From: an uncultured Microbacterium sp.
Lineage (GTDB): Bacteria > Actinomycetota > Actinomycetes > Actinomycetales > Microbacteriaceae
Length of the DNA stretch: 64,000 bases
Direction: 5' to 3'
NCBI GenBank assembly: GCA_947503655.1
Contig: CANNEP010000001.1
Span: 1 to 64,000 of the forward strand
The position numbers and the translations under genes are program-made. Below the pieces are notes generated by a model. The model worked only from the letters and a program-made list of their open reading frames with translations. It was not told the origin of the DNA and searched no databases. This document shows positions 55,758-63,701 of the stretch, piece after piece (position 1 is the first letter of the stretch; each line of letters starts with the position of its first letter).

Positions 55758-57670
55758 TGCCCCGCATTTTGCAGGCCGACGTCGATGAGGTGAAGGCCCG
55801 CACCCGTATCGAAGAAATCATCGGCGAACGTGTCGCACTGCGCAATGCCGGTGTGGGGTCGATGAAGGGGCTCTGCCCTTTTCACGATGAGAAGTCGCCG
55901 AGCTTCCACGTGCGCCCGCAGGTTGGCTACTATCACTGCTTTGGCTGTGGCGAGTCTGGCGACGTCTATACGTTCTTGCGTGAGATGGACCACGTCACCT
56001 TCACCGAGGCCGTTGAGCGCCTCGCCGGGCGCCTCGGCTATCCGTTGCACTACGAAGACGGCGGCTCGGCACCCGAGACGAGCGGGCGCGCTCGTCTGTA
56101 TGCGGCCAATGCGGCAGCGGCAGAGTACTTCCGCACCGAAATTGGCTCACCCGAGGCCGAGACCGCCCGTGCGTTCTTGGGCGAGCGTGGCTTTGACGCC
56201 GCGCACGCGAACCACTTTGGCGTGGGCTACGCGCCGCGCGGGTGGGACAACATGACGAATGCGCTCACCCGCAAGGGCTTCACGCGCGAAGAGTTGCTGG
56301 CGGCTGGTCTTGTTTCGCAGGGTAACCGCGGTGTGTACGATCGGTTCCGCGGACGTCTCATCTGGCCGATTCGCGACGTTACTGGGCAGACCATCGGTTT
56401 CGGCGCCCGCAAGCTTTACGAAGATGACAAGGGGCCGAAGTACCTCAATACGCCCGAGACGCCGATCTACAAGAAGGCGCAAGTGCTGTACGGGCTTGAC
56501 CTCGCGAAGCGCGATATTTCACGCGGCGACCCCAAGCGGGTCGTCGTGGTCGAGGGGTACACCGACGTCATGGCGTGCCACGTCGCCGGCATCACGACGG
56601 CCGTTGCGACGTGTGGCACGGCGTTCGGCGTTGATCACATCAACGTGCTGCGTCGCGTCATGGGTGATGAGTCCAGCCACGGCGAGGTTGTCTTCACATT
56701 TGACCCCGACGCCGCAGGCCAGAAGGCTGCGCTTCGTGCCTTCGCCGAGGAAAAGCGCTTCAACGCGCAAACCTACGTTGCCGTTGCACCCGACGGCCTT
56801 GACCCGTGTGACCTCCGTTTGCAGCGGGGCGATCAAGCCGTGCTGTCGCTCATGACGTCGAAGGTGCCGATGTTCGAGTTCGTCATCGACCAGCGCCTCG
56901 CAAGCTACGACCTCGCTACCGTCGAAGGGCGCGTCGGCGCGTTGCGCGCCGCAGCCCCTGTGCTGGCTGACATCCGCGACGCGCTGTTGCGCCCCGAATA
57001 CGAGCGCGTTCTTGCACGACGCCTGGGCATGGACCCGACCGACGTGCACCGTGAGGTGGATGCCGCTGTGCGTCGTGCGCCAGCGGAGAAGCGATCGGAC
57101 GAGCGCCGCGCCCCGCAAGCAGCTCACGACCCGTACGCTGGCAGCTCGGCATCCCATGGTTCCGCACCCTATGATTCCGACCCTGAACATGCTCCCGCCG
57201 TCGCGGTGACGCTCGCGACGCTGCCCCGCACGCCCGACGTCTACCGTGACCGCAACACGCTGATGGCGTTTTTGCAGTACGGGCACCTGCTTGATCAGGA
57301 TCTGATGGCGCAAGCGCTCGAAGCCCCGTTTAGCCACCCGGCGTTTGACGCGGTGCGGGCGGCGATTCTGGCACACCCGGAGCGGACGAAGCCGGGCTGG
57401 GCGTTGACGGCTATCGGTGGCGTGCGCGAGCCGTTCCGGCTTATCGCGGGGGAGTTGCTGGCCGCGGAGTTCCCAGCGAAAGACGAGCAAGCCGCTGTTG
57501 TCGCGGCTCAAGATCTTGCGCTGTCGAAAGTGGAGCGCGCCATGATTGCGCGCAAGAACGAGCTTCTCGGTGCGGTGCAACGTATTGCGCCGGACTCGGA
57601 AGAGGGGCGTGCGCTGCGGGTGCAACTGCGCGACCTCGACGTTCGCATTCGCAGTCTGCGTGGCGAGTAG
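55757..57670 (+). CDS. dnaG: DNA primase
   Basis: 637 residues from ATG 55757. The N-terminal zinc-binding domain has CPFHDEKSPSFHVRPQ and YYHCFGCGESGD (Cys-His-Cys-Cys ligands). The RNA polymerase core contains a TOPRIM fold with the VVVEGYTDVMA motif near 261-271 and FDPDAAGQKA. A Ser/Ala/Pro/His-rich linker near 440-480 leads to the C-terminal helicase-interaction domain (about 490-637). It makes primers at the fork for DnaE, encoded earlier in the window. Confidence 0.97.
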   Translation: MPRILQADVDEVKARTRIEEIIGERVALRNAGVGSMKGLCPFHDEKSPSFHVRPQVGYYHCFGCGESGDVYTFLREMDHVTFTEAVERLAGRLGYPLHYEDGGSAPETSGRARLYAANAAAAEYFRTEIGSPEAETARAFLGERGFDAAHANHFGVGYAPRGWDNMTNALTRKGFTREELLAAGLVSQGNRGVYDRFRGRLIWPIRDVTGQTIGFGARKLYEDDKGPKYLNTPETPIYKKAQVLYGLDLAKRDISRGDPKRVVVVEGYTDVMACHVAGITTAVATCGTAFGVDHINVLRRVMGDESSHGEVVFTFDPDAAGQKAALRAFAEEKRFNAQTYVAVAPDGLDPCDLRLQRGDQAVLSLMTSKVPMFEFVIDQRLASYDLATVEGRVGALRAAAPVLADIRDALLRPEYERVLARRLGMDPTDVHREVDAAVRRAPAEKRSDERRAPQAAHDPYAGSSASHGSAPYDSDPEHAPAVAVTLATLPRTPDVYRDRNTLMAFLQYGHLLDQDLMAQALEAPFSHPAFDAVRAAILAHPERTKPGWALTAIGGVREPFRLIAGELLAAEFPAKDEQAAVVAAQDLALSKVERAMIARKNELLGAVQRIAPDSEEGRALRVQLRDLDVRIRSLRGE

Positions 57671-57699
57671 ACCTCACCGCTCGCCTAAGCCAGGATGGG

Positions 57700-58524
57700 A
57701 TGATGGCACGCCGACGACATGACTCCGCCGCGGTTCGCGCCGTTGATCTCAGTATCGGAACCAAGCAGTTGCGAATCGTTGATGGCGTGACGTTCACGAT
57801 GGAGCCGGGAGAGACGCTCGTTGTTGCTGGGCCTGCGGGCGCAGGCAAGAGCACCCTCGCGTCGCTCGTGGCGGGGCAAGCGGCCTCTGGAGTAGAGATT
57901 GTGGGTGGCGACCTCACGGTCGGTGGCATCCCCGGCAAGCGCCCGGGACGCCTGCGTCGTGAGTGGCTCGTGCGCACCGGTTACCTGCCGCAGGGCGCAG
58001 GCGCGCTTCTCCCGGCCCAATTCACGGTGGGGGAGATCATTGCGTCGCCGATCACGTCGCGTTCGCGCAAGCACAATGCTGCCGCGTTGCGACAGCGCGT
58101 TGCCGCGCTGCTTGACGAAGTGCATCTCCCGCTCGGTGCGGCAGACAAGTTTCCGTACGAACTGAGTGCCGGCATGCTGCAGCGCGTTGCGTTCGCGCAC
58201 GCCGTCGTACTCGAACCGACGTTGCTCGTCGCTGATGATCCGATGGCGAATCTCGATGTCGAAATGCGGCCGGTGATTTACGAGGCCATCCGTCGTCGCC
58301 AGCGTGAGCGCAATATGGCGAGCCTCATCGTCACGAACGACGTGAATCTGACACGCGAGCTTAACGCCTCGGCAATTGCGCTGCGTGCTGGCCATGTTGT
58401 CGCCGATGGTGACTTCACCGCGGTGCCGCGACCGACGCCCACCGGGCCGATCGCGGCGGCTTTTCTGGCGGAACCGGCGGAAAAGCCGCGCACGCGTCGG
58501 CAGCGTCGCGAGCGGCGTCACTAG
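57700..58524 (+). CDS. solo ABC-type ATPase with altered catalytic motifs
   Basis: 274 residues; ATG 57700 or 57703. Overall it is an ABC nucleotide-binding domain of the peptide/nickel type. Walker A GPAGAGKST near 44-52 is intact. Three key motifs are changed: the signature is LSAGM instead of LSGGQ; Walker B reads LLVADDPMANLD, with Asp replacing the catalytic Glu; and the H-loop reads VTNDVNL, with Asn replacing the switch His. No permease or binding-protein gene is adjacent; it stands between dnaG and tRNA-Asn. It may be impaired in hydrolysis and have a regulatory or orphan role. The substrate is unknown. Confidence 0.8.
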   Translation: MMARRRHDSAAVRAVDLSIGTKQLRIVDGVTFTMEPGETLVVAGPAGAGKSTLASLVAGQAASGVEIVGGDLTVGGIPGKRPGRLRREWLVRTGYLPQGAGALLPAQFTVGEIIASPITSRSRKHNAAALRQRVAALLDEVHLPLGAADKFPYELSAGMLQRVAFAHAVVLEPTLLVADDPMANLDVEMRPVIYEAIRRRQRERNMASLIVTNDVNLTRELNASAIALRAGHVVADGDFTAVPRPTPTGPIAAAFLAEPAEKPRTRRQRRERRH

Positions 58525-58593
58525 CGGTTTCTCCGTGTGTGCGGCGGGTTGATTCGGAGGCATTCGCGCGACGCGCCCGGAAGTCGGGCCGTG

Positions 58594-58623
58594 TTCTGAT
58601 GCGCCGATCTTCTTTGCTATGCT
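58594..58623 (+). promoter_or_regulatory. candidate promoter of tRNA-Asn
   Basis: TTCTGA at 58594-58599 and TATGCT at 58618-58623 are 18 nt apart; the -10 is extended by TGC. Transcription would begin near 58630, about 21 nt before the mature tRNA. Confidence 0.5.
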
Positions 58624-58650
58624 GGTGTGGTTGCCCCGCATCGGGGCTGA

Positions 58651-58723
58651 TCCCTCATAGCTCAATTGGCAGAGCAGCCGACTGTTAATCGGCAGGTTTT
58701 TGGTTCGAGTCCAAATGGGGGAG
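58651..58723 (+). tRNA. tRNA-Asn (anticodon GTT)
   Basis: A full cloverleaf folds by eye. The 7-bp acceptor is TCCCTCA/TGGGGGA with one G-T pair. The anticodon stem GCCGA/TCGGC encloses CTGTTAA, with anticodon GTT at 58684-58686. The T-stem TTTGG/CCAAA encloses TTCGAGT. The discriminator is G and CCA is not encoded. Confidence 0.95.
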
Positions 58724-58728
58724 CAAGA

Positions 58729-58755
58729 AACCCCCGGAGATATTCTCCGGGGGTT
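58729..58755 (+). terminator. terminator of tRNA-Asn
   Basis: AACCCCCGGAGA at 58729-58740 pairs with TCTCCGGGGGTT at 58744-58755, followed by ATTTGTTTG. Confidence 0.9.
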
Positions 58756-58786
58756 ATTTGTTTGTGTCGACGAGACGGGGCGACCA

Positions 58787-58821
58787 AAAAGCGGCCCTCG
58801 TCGATGACGAGAGCCGCTTTT
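58787..58821 (-). terminator. terminator of the septum-formation lipoprotein gene
   Basis: AAAAGCGGC and GCCGCTTTT form the outer stem, and CTCGTC/GACGAG with a GAT loop forms the inner stem. On the minus strand a T-run follows. It lies just past the stop at 58834. Confidence 0.88.
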
Positions 58822-58833
58822 CAACGGTGAAAG

Positions 58834-59358
58834 TTATTCAGCGCGACCCTGAACCGAACCGGTGGTCTGCACGAGCGAACCGTCGGTTGCGTCAGCCTGG
58901 TAAGCAACGCACGTGATGACGCGGTCGCCGTCTTCCCAACCAGCCTCAAGCGGCGTGAAGTAGGTGTAGTCGAAAATCGACGTCTCCCAGTCGAGGCCAA
59001 CGTACGACTGGAACTCCGTAGCGCACTGCTCGTCAGCCTCGGCGTACATCTCTTCTTCATTGAACTCAGCAAGCGCCGACTCGAAGTTCAGAATGACCTC
59101 GGAGTCGTGTGCGTCGCCGCACGGAACCAGCTCAACGTCGCTGAACTCGTCAGCGGCGGGGAAGTTCAGGCAGTCGCCAACTTCAAGGTCGTACGCCGAG
59201 CCCGTTCCCTGCTCGGTGACCTGGCCATCGTCGTCGCGCTCGACGTCACTGCCGCCGCCGAAGATGTTCTGAACTGCAGAGCAACCGCCGAGGCTCAGTG
59301 CGAGGGCAAGCGCTGCACCGGCAGCAAGCGAACGGCGCGCAATAGTGCTGTTAGTCAT
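58834..59358 (-). CDS. septum formation family lipoprotein
   Basis: 174 residues from the ATG at 59358, chosen for GGGGAGAA just upstream on the minus strand; the frame is open further but has no ribosome site. A lipoprotein signal peptide ends at LSLGGC (C21-C25 region). After an acidic linker comes a Septum_form-type domain (LEVGDCLNFPAADEF, ELVPCGDAHDSEV, QCATEF, VITCVAYQ) with four conserved cysteines likely forming disulfides outside the cell. The family name comes from a Mycobacterium septum-associated protein; its role here is unproven. Confidence 0.82.
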   Translation of the reverse strand: MTNSTIARRSLAAGAALALALSLGGCSAVQNIFGGGSDVERDDDGQVTEQGTGSAYDLEVGDCLNFPAADEFSDVELVPCGDAHDSEVILNFESALAEFNEEEMYAEADEQCATEFQSYVGLDWETSIFDYTYFTPLEAGWEDGDRVITCVAYQADATDGSLVQTTGSVQGRAE

Positions 59359-59468
59359 GTGTGTGATTCTCCCCATAAGAAACATTGTTGTGCTTCGGGT
59401 AACGAAGCTCGGGAGCAACGGGCCTGCGAGAGTGAACGTTGTTCCTCGTGTACTCTAGCCGATTTGGC

Positions 59469-60035
59469 TTAACTCTCGAATCCGTCGACACCAGGTGTCC
59501 ACGACAAACCGGGCCTGCCCCAGCCACGCTTCTTCGCGATCTTCTGCACGGTCTTCCAGTCGGAGTCGTGCAGACGGTCGACGTAGATCACGCCGTTGAG
59601 GTGATCAAACTCGTGCTGCATGATGCGCGCACGCCAGCCGGTTACCTCGATGAGAACCTCGTTGCCCTCGAGGTCAATGCCAGAAACCCGCACGTGATCG
59701 GAGCGGCGGAGCGGGAAGCGCTCACCAGGAACCGACAAGCAGCCCTCCGACTCTTCGTCTTCATCCGGGTGTCCTGGTTCCGTCGGCGTCATAAACAACT
59801 CGGGGTTGATGATCTCGCCGCGCCACGGCTGTCCCTCGTCGTCTTCGTATGAGTACGTGAAAATGCGCAGCCCCACGCCCACTTGCGGCGCGGCTAAGCC
59901 GACGCCGGGAGCCGCGTCCATCGTCTCGTACATGTCGGCGACAAGCGTGCGAATCTCAGCGGTGATCTCCCCGACAGGAGAAGCTGTCGCGTGAAGGACG
60001 GGGTCACCCATAATGCAAATTGGTCGAATAGCCAC
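59469..60035 (-). CDS. def: peptide deformylase
   Basis: 188 residues from a GTG start. The three family motifs are complete: GVGLAAPQVG near 43-52, EGCLSVPG near 97-104 with the metal-binding cysteine, and QHEFDHLNG near 138-146 with the two histidines and catalytic glutamate. It removes the formyl group from nascent proteins using Fe2+. The C-terminal extension (KKRGWGRPGLSWTPG) is typical of actinobacterial enzymes. TAGGCT lies 6 nt before the GTG, suggesting leaderless expression. Confidence 0.96.
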   Translation of the reverse strand: MAIRPICIMGDPVLHATASPVGEITAEIRTLVADMYETMDAAPGVGLAAPQVGVGLRIFTYSYEDDEGQPWRGEIINPELFMTPTEPGHPDEDEESEGCLSVPGERFPLRRSDHVRVSGIDLEGNEVLIEVTGWRARIMQHEFDHLNGVIYVDRLHDSDWKTVQKIAKKRGWGRPGLSWTPGVDGFES

Positions 60036-60041
60036 GCGTCA

Positions 60042-60047
60042 AGCCTA
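60042..60047 (-). promoter_or_regulatory. -10 element of def (leaderless)
   Basis: Minus-strand TAGGCT ends 6 nt before the GTG start; no ribosome site is present. Confidence 0.6.
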
Positions 60048-60067
60048 GTCTGGGCACCGGAGCCCCG

Positions 60068-60073
60068 TATGCT
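60068..60073 (+). promoter_or_regulatory. -10 element of the DMT transporter gene (leaderless)
   Basis: TATGCT ends 6 nt before the GTG at 60080, with no ribosome site. The divergent def -10 lies about 20 nt away. Confidence 0.55.
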
Positions 60074-60079
60074 CGTGAT

Positions 60080-61147
60080 GTGATACTTGCCGAGATCGAG
60101 AACGTCGGAGATGTGGGGGAGACGCTCGTGGGCGTCTTTCAGAACCCCGGTCTGCTCCTCGGTATCCCGCTTGCCATCGCCGGTGCGGCATTTTTGTCGC
60201 TCGGAACCCAGTACCAGCACCGCGGCGTGCAGAAGGTTGCGCTCGAACTCGGGCGCGATGGTGGCAAAGGACTCAGCGGCAATCACCTGAAGCATTTGCT
60301 GGTGCGCCCCAGCTGGGTAATCGGAACCTTGATGCTGGGCCTCGCGATTGTCTGCCAGTTGGCTGCACTCACGCAGGCGCCGCTGATCGTGGTGCAGCCG
60401 CTCGGTGCCATCGCGCTCGTCATGACAACGCTGCTGAACGCGCGTATTTCGGGGCACAATCCGACAAGACGGTCGGTCGTCGCGATTTCAGCGTGTGTTG
60501 GCGGCGTCTTCCTCTTCGTGCTCATTGCCGCTCTTTTCGCGGAAGATAAAGACGTTTCGGACTACCAACTCTCGATCGTGCTGAGCATCTTGATGGTCGT
60601 CATCATCGTGCTGGGTGGGCTGTGGCTTGGGCTCCGTCGCAAGATGGGCCCACTGTTCTACATTTTGTGCGCCGGCATCATCTATGGTTTCGTAGCCACG
60701 CTCGCAAAGGTTGTCATCAAGCGCATCCAGGCGGGCGACTTTGAATGGCTCACGCTCGTGTGTGTGATCGCGCTGGTCGCCGGTACTGCTGTGGGTGGCT
60801 ACTTCGTGCAGACCGCGCACGCCTCTGGCCCGCCCGACCTGGTTATCGCGGGACTCACGGTCATCGACCCCATCGTTGCCGTGCTGATCGGTCTGCTCGT
60901 GCTGGGTGAAGCAGCGGGCGCGCCGTCGTGGGCGTACGTCGGCTTCGCGATTGCCGGTGCCATCGCGATTTGGGGTGTCATTGAGCTCGCGCGTTATCAC
61001 CCGCAGGTCGTCAGCGAGAGTCAAGAACTCGGAATCCCGCGCGGGGGTGCTACGCGGCGGCCACGCGCCGAAGGGGATGTGCCCTTCGCGGGCGGCCCGC
61101 TTGAGACTCCTCCTTCTGACCCCGAAGTGCCGCGTGACCGAGCATAG
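60080..61147 (+). CDS. DMT/NIPA-like family transporter
   Basis: 355 residues, GTG start. Nine to ten hydrophobic segments span about 22-320; the last 40 residues are a charged cytoplasmic tail. The order GTLMLGLAIVCQLAALTQAPLIVVQPLGAIALVMTTLLNA, then GVFLFVLIAAL and AGLTVIDPIVAVLIGLLVLGEAAG, resembles bacterial DMT-superfamily members related to NIPA magnesium transporters. The Q-P-LG motif at the end of helix four is typical. The substrate is not determinable from sequence. Confidence 0.85.
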   Translation: MILAEIENVGDVGETLVGVFQNPGLLLGIPLAIAGAAFLSLGTQYQHRGVQKVALELGRDGGKGLSGNHLKHLLVRPSWVIGTLMLGLAIVCQLAALTQAPLIVVQPLGAIALVMTTLLNARISGHNPTRRSVVAISACVGGVFLFVLIAALFAEDKDVSDYQLSIVLSILMVVIIVLGGLWLGLRRKMGPLFYILCAGIIYGFVATLAKVVIKRIQAGDFEWLTLVCVIALVAGTAVGGYFVQTAHASGPPDLVIAGLTVIDPIVAVLIGLLVLGEAAGAPSWAYVGFAIAGAIAIWGVIELARYHPQVVSESQELGIPRGGATRRPRAEGDVPFAGGPLETPPSDPEVPRDRA

Positions 61148-61153
61148 AATACC

Positions 61154-61176
61154 GATGAGCCTGCGATAGGCTCATC
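61154..61176 (+). terminator. hairpin between the transporter gene and the CAU tRNA
   Basis: GATGAGCCT at 61154-61162 pairs perfectly with AGGCTCATC at 61168-61176 over a 5-nt loop, 7 nt before the tRNA. It may end the transporter mRNA or be a leader or processing element of the tRNA. Confidence 0.5.
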
Positions 61177-61182
61177 TAACAG

Positions 61183-61260
61183 GGGGCGGTGGCCAAGCTG
61201 GTTAAGGCAGCGGGCTCATAACCCGACGATTCGTGGGTTCAAGTCCCACCCGCCCTACCA
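61183..61260 (+). tRNA. tRNA with CAT anticodon (Met or Ile2), CCA encoded
   Basis: Acceptor GGGGCGG/CCGCCCT includes a G1-T72 wobble. The D-stem is GCC/GGC. The anticodon stem GCGGG/CCCGA has a G27-A43 mismatch around CTCATAA, with anticodon CAT at 61217-61219. The T-stem is GTGGG/CCCAC. Discriminator A and CCA (61258-61260) are encoded. It has the GGG/CCC anticodon-stem pairs seen in initiators but not the usual C1-A72 mismatch, so initiator, elongator or lysidine-modified Ile2 cannot be separated safely by eye. Confidence 0.9.
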
Positions 61261-61264
61261 AATC

Positions 61265-61299
61265 GGTGTCTGATCAAGCCTTTCTGATTCGGGCACCGT
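61265..61299 (+). terminator. terminator of the CAU tRNA
   Basis: CGGTGTC at 61265-61271 pairs with GGCACCG at 61293-61299 (one wobble), followed by TTTCGCTTTT. Confidence 0.75.
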
Positions 61300-61447
61300 T
61301 TCGCTTTTAGGTCAAGCGGGACTCGCGGAATCACATGGTTGTGATTCGGAGCTGGGTTTGTGATAATGCAAGGGAACAATCAAAAAGATGTTGCCGGGTA
61401 TCCGTACAGGTCGTTGGGGAAGACGCACCTGAAGAAACGGAGAGATC

Positions 61448-61951
61448 ATGGCGACACCACAGGCGCGCGGGGTGATTTACATTCACTCTGCGCCACGCGC
61501 GTTGTGCCCCCACCTGGAGTGGGCGGTAGGCGGCGTTCTTGGTCGCGCCGTGAACTTTGAATGGACTGACCAGCCTGTGCTGAACGGTGCCCGCCGCACC
61601 GAGTTCTACTGGGAGGGCCCCGCTGGCACGGGCGCCGCACTCACGACGGCTATCCGCGGGTGGGAACACCTCCGCTATGAAGTGAGCGAAGACCCCACGC
61701 CCCGCAGCGACGGTGGTCGCTGGATGCACACGCCGGGCCTCGGCATTCACTACGGTCAGGTCGACTCGGCCGGCAACGTCGTGATTGGTGAAGACCGCGT
61801 GCGTTACGCGATAGAGATTGCTGACGGCGATGCGTTGGAAATGCAACGCGAACTGGAGCTTGCGCTGGGAAGCGCATGGGATGAAGAGCTGGAACCATTC
61901 CGTCACGCCAGTGATGGCGTGCCGGTGGTGTGGCTACACAAAGTTGGATAG
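61448..61951 (+). CDS. DUF3145 domain-containing protein
   Basis: 167 residues with GGAGAG before the ATG. The sequence follows the actinobacterial DUF3145 family: ARGVIYIHSAPRALCPHLEWAVG at the start, TEFYWEGPAGTG, WEHLRYEVSEDP, then LGIHYGQVDSAGNVVIGEDRVR. There is no signal peptide or membrane segment. The function is unknown; the family is widespread and conserved as a single copy in Actinobacteria, often close to fatty-acid synthesis genes as here. Confidence 0.88.
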   Translation: MATPQARGVIYIHSAPRALCPHLEWAVGGVLGRAVNFEWTDQPVLNGARRTEFYWEGPAGTGAALTTAIRGWEHLRYEVSEDPTPRSDGGRWMHTPGLGIHYGQVDSAGNVVIGEDRVRYAIEIADGDALEMQRELELALGSAWDEELEPFRHASDGVPVVWLHKVG

Positions 61952-62062
61952 AGGATTCCGCGTCCGCGTGGCGCGGGATGGGTGTGGAGCGGTAGGCGCA
62001 AGTACCGACCATCGGTGATTATTCCCGGAGGGCGAGAAAGTGAATCCGCTCCCTACGTACAA

Positions 62063-62092
62063 AGAGGGCTCCCGGAATACCGGGAGCCCTCT
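62063..62092. terminator. bidirectional terminator between DUF3145 gene and fabF
   Basis: AGAGGGCTCCCGG at 62063-62075 pairs with CCGGGAGCCCTCT at 62080-62092 around AATA. It serves the convergent pair, being close to the fabF stop. Confidence 0.88.
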
Positions 62093-62105
62093 AACAATGT
62101 GTGCG

Positions 62106-63341
62106 TTACGCGCTACGGAATGCGATGACGGCGTTGTGGCCGCCGAATCCGAACGAGTTGCTGATCGCGAGCTGGTCGCCGGCGCCCAACTCTGCGGGCT
62201 TCGGTGTGATCAAGAACGGAACCTCGGGGTCTTGTTCGTCGACGTTGATCGTCGGCGGAACGGTGCGGTTCTTGAGTGCCAGTACGGTGAACACGGCCTC
62301 GAGCGCGCCGGTGCCACCGAGAAGGTGACCGGTGGCAGCCTTGGTCGCAGCCACCGGAATCTCGCGAATGCGGTCACCGAAGACGGTCTGCAGTGCGACG
62401 AACTCGTTGAGGTCTCCCACCGGGGTCGACGTTGCGTGAGCGTTGATGTGCGTGACATCGTCAGCCGACGCGCCAGCAATTTCGAGCGTCTGACGAACGG
62501 CGCGGGCGGCGCCCTTGCCCTCCGGGTCGTTGCCGGTGATGTGGTACGAGTCTGCCGTTACCGCGCCGCCGACGAGGTAGGCGTAGATCTTCGCGCCACG
62601 AGCCTTGGCGTGCTCTTCGGTCTCGAGGATGAGTGCGGCAGCGCCCTCTCCCATGACGAATCCGTCACGCGAAACCGCGGTCGGGCGCGATGCCGTTGCC
62701 GGGTCGTCGTTGCGCTTCGACAGCGCCTGAGCCGCAGCAAACGAAGCCATCGTGATCGGGTGAATAGCCGATTCGCTACCACCGGCGATAACGATGTCAG
62801 CGAGACCCGCCTGCAGGTGGTTGTAAGCGTTGAGGATCGACTCATTACTTGAGGCACAAGCCGAAACCGCGGTGGATGCGTAGGCGCGAGCCTCAAACTG
62901 CAGCGACAGATTGCCGGCAGGGGCGTTGGCCATCAGCATCGGAACCGTGAGCGGCATAACGCGGCGCGGTCCTTTTTCGCGCAGGGTGTCCCACGCGTCG
63001 AGGAGGGTCCAGATGCCGCCGATGCCGGTGGCCCAGTCGACGCCGAGTCGCTCGGACTCGACTTCGGGGGCGCCAGCGTCAGCCCAGGCTTCACGTGCAG
63101 CGACAAGAGCAAACTGGCTGGACGGATCCAAGCGCTTTGCTTCGTGGCGGGCAAGAACTTCTTCGGGGCGAACGACGGCCTCAGCTGCAAAGTTGACAGG
63201 CAACTCGTACTGCTCGACCCAGTCGTGCTCCATGGTGCGCGCGCCGGAGACACCTGCGAGCAGGTTGCTCCAGTTGTCTTCTGCTGTGCCGCCGATACCC
63301 GACGTTGCACCGATGCCCGTGACGACAATGCGCTTGGTCAT
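62106..63341 (-). CDS. fabF: beta-ketoacyl-ACP synthase II
   Basis: 411 residues from ATG at 63341, with GGAG upstream on the minus strand; the frame continues into the acp region only as overlap. Thiolase-fold condensing enzyme with Cys-His-His catalytic residues: the cysteine in VSACASSNESI near 165, the first histidine in INAHATSTPVGD near 304 and the second in KAATGHLLGGTGA near 340. It elongates acyl-ACP with malonyl-ACP. It follows acpP and fabH in the same direction, the usual actinobacterial fabD-fabH-acpP-fabF operon. Confidence 0.96.
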   Translation of the reverse strand: MTKRIVVTGIGATSGIGGTAEDNWSNLLAGVSGARTMEHDWVEQYELPVNFAAEAVVRPEEVLARHEAKRLDPSSQFALVAAREAWADAGAPEVESERLGVDWATGIGGIWTLLDAWDTLREKGPRRVMPLTVPMLMANAPAGNLSLQFEARAYASTAVSACASSNESILNAYNHLQAGLADIVIAGGSESAIHPITMASFAAAQALSKRNDDPATASRPTAVSRDGFVMGEGAAALILETEEHAKARGAKIYAYLVGGAVTADSYHITGNDPEGKGAARAVRQTLEIAGASADDVTHINAHATSTPVGDLNEFVALQTVFGDRIREIPVAATKAATGHLLGGTGALEAVFTVLALKNRTVPPTINVDEQDPEVPFLITPKPAELGAGDQLAISNSFGFGGHNAVIAFRSA

Positions 63342-63405
63342 TGATACTCCTCTGTGGTCATAAGCTGGCGTGCCCCGGCAGGTTGCGTGGCACGCCAGCA
63401 ACGCC

Positions 63406-63654
63406 TTACTCCTGGTTGGAGGCGATGTAGTTGACTGCGTCAGCAACCGTCTTGAGGTTCTTGACCTCGTCGTCCGGAATCTTGACGCCGAACTTCTCTT
63501 CTGCGTTGACAACGATCGTCATCATCGAGATCGAGTCGATGTCGAGGTCGTCGGTGAATGACTTCTCAAGAGCGACCTCGCTACCGTCGATGCCGGTCTC
63601 GTCGATGATGAGCTCGGTCAGGCCCTCAAGGACCTCGTCGTTCGTGAATGCCAT
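63406..63654 (-). CDS. acpP: acyl carrier protein
   Basis: 82 residues with GGAG before the ATG. Acidic four-helix ACP; the phosphopantetheine attachment serine is in DDLDIDSISMM near residue 40, where DSI replaces the more common DSL. It carries the growing acyl chain between FabH, FabF and the rest of FAS II. It is flanked by fabH (47 nt upstream) and fabF (64 nt downstream), all on the minus strand. Confidence 0.97.
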   Translation of the reverse strand: MAFTNDEVLEGLTELIIDETGIDGSEVALEKSFTDDLDIDSISMMTIVVNAEEKFGVKIPDDEVKNLKTVADAVNYIASNQE

Positions 63655-63701
63655 GGTGTTTCTCCTCTGATTAGGTTGGCTGTGAAAAGTCTAGGGGTGC
63701 C

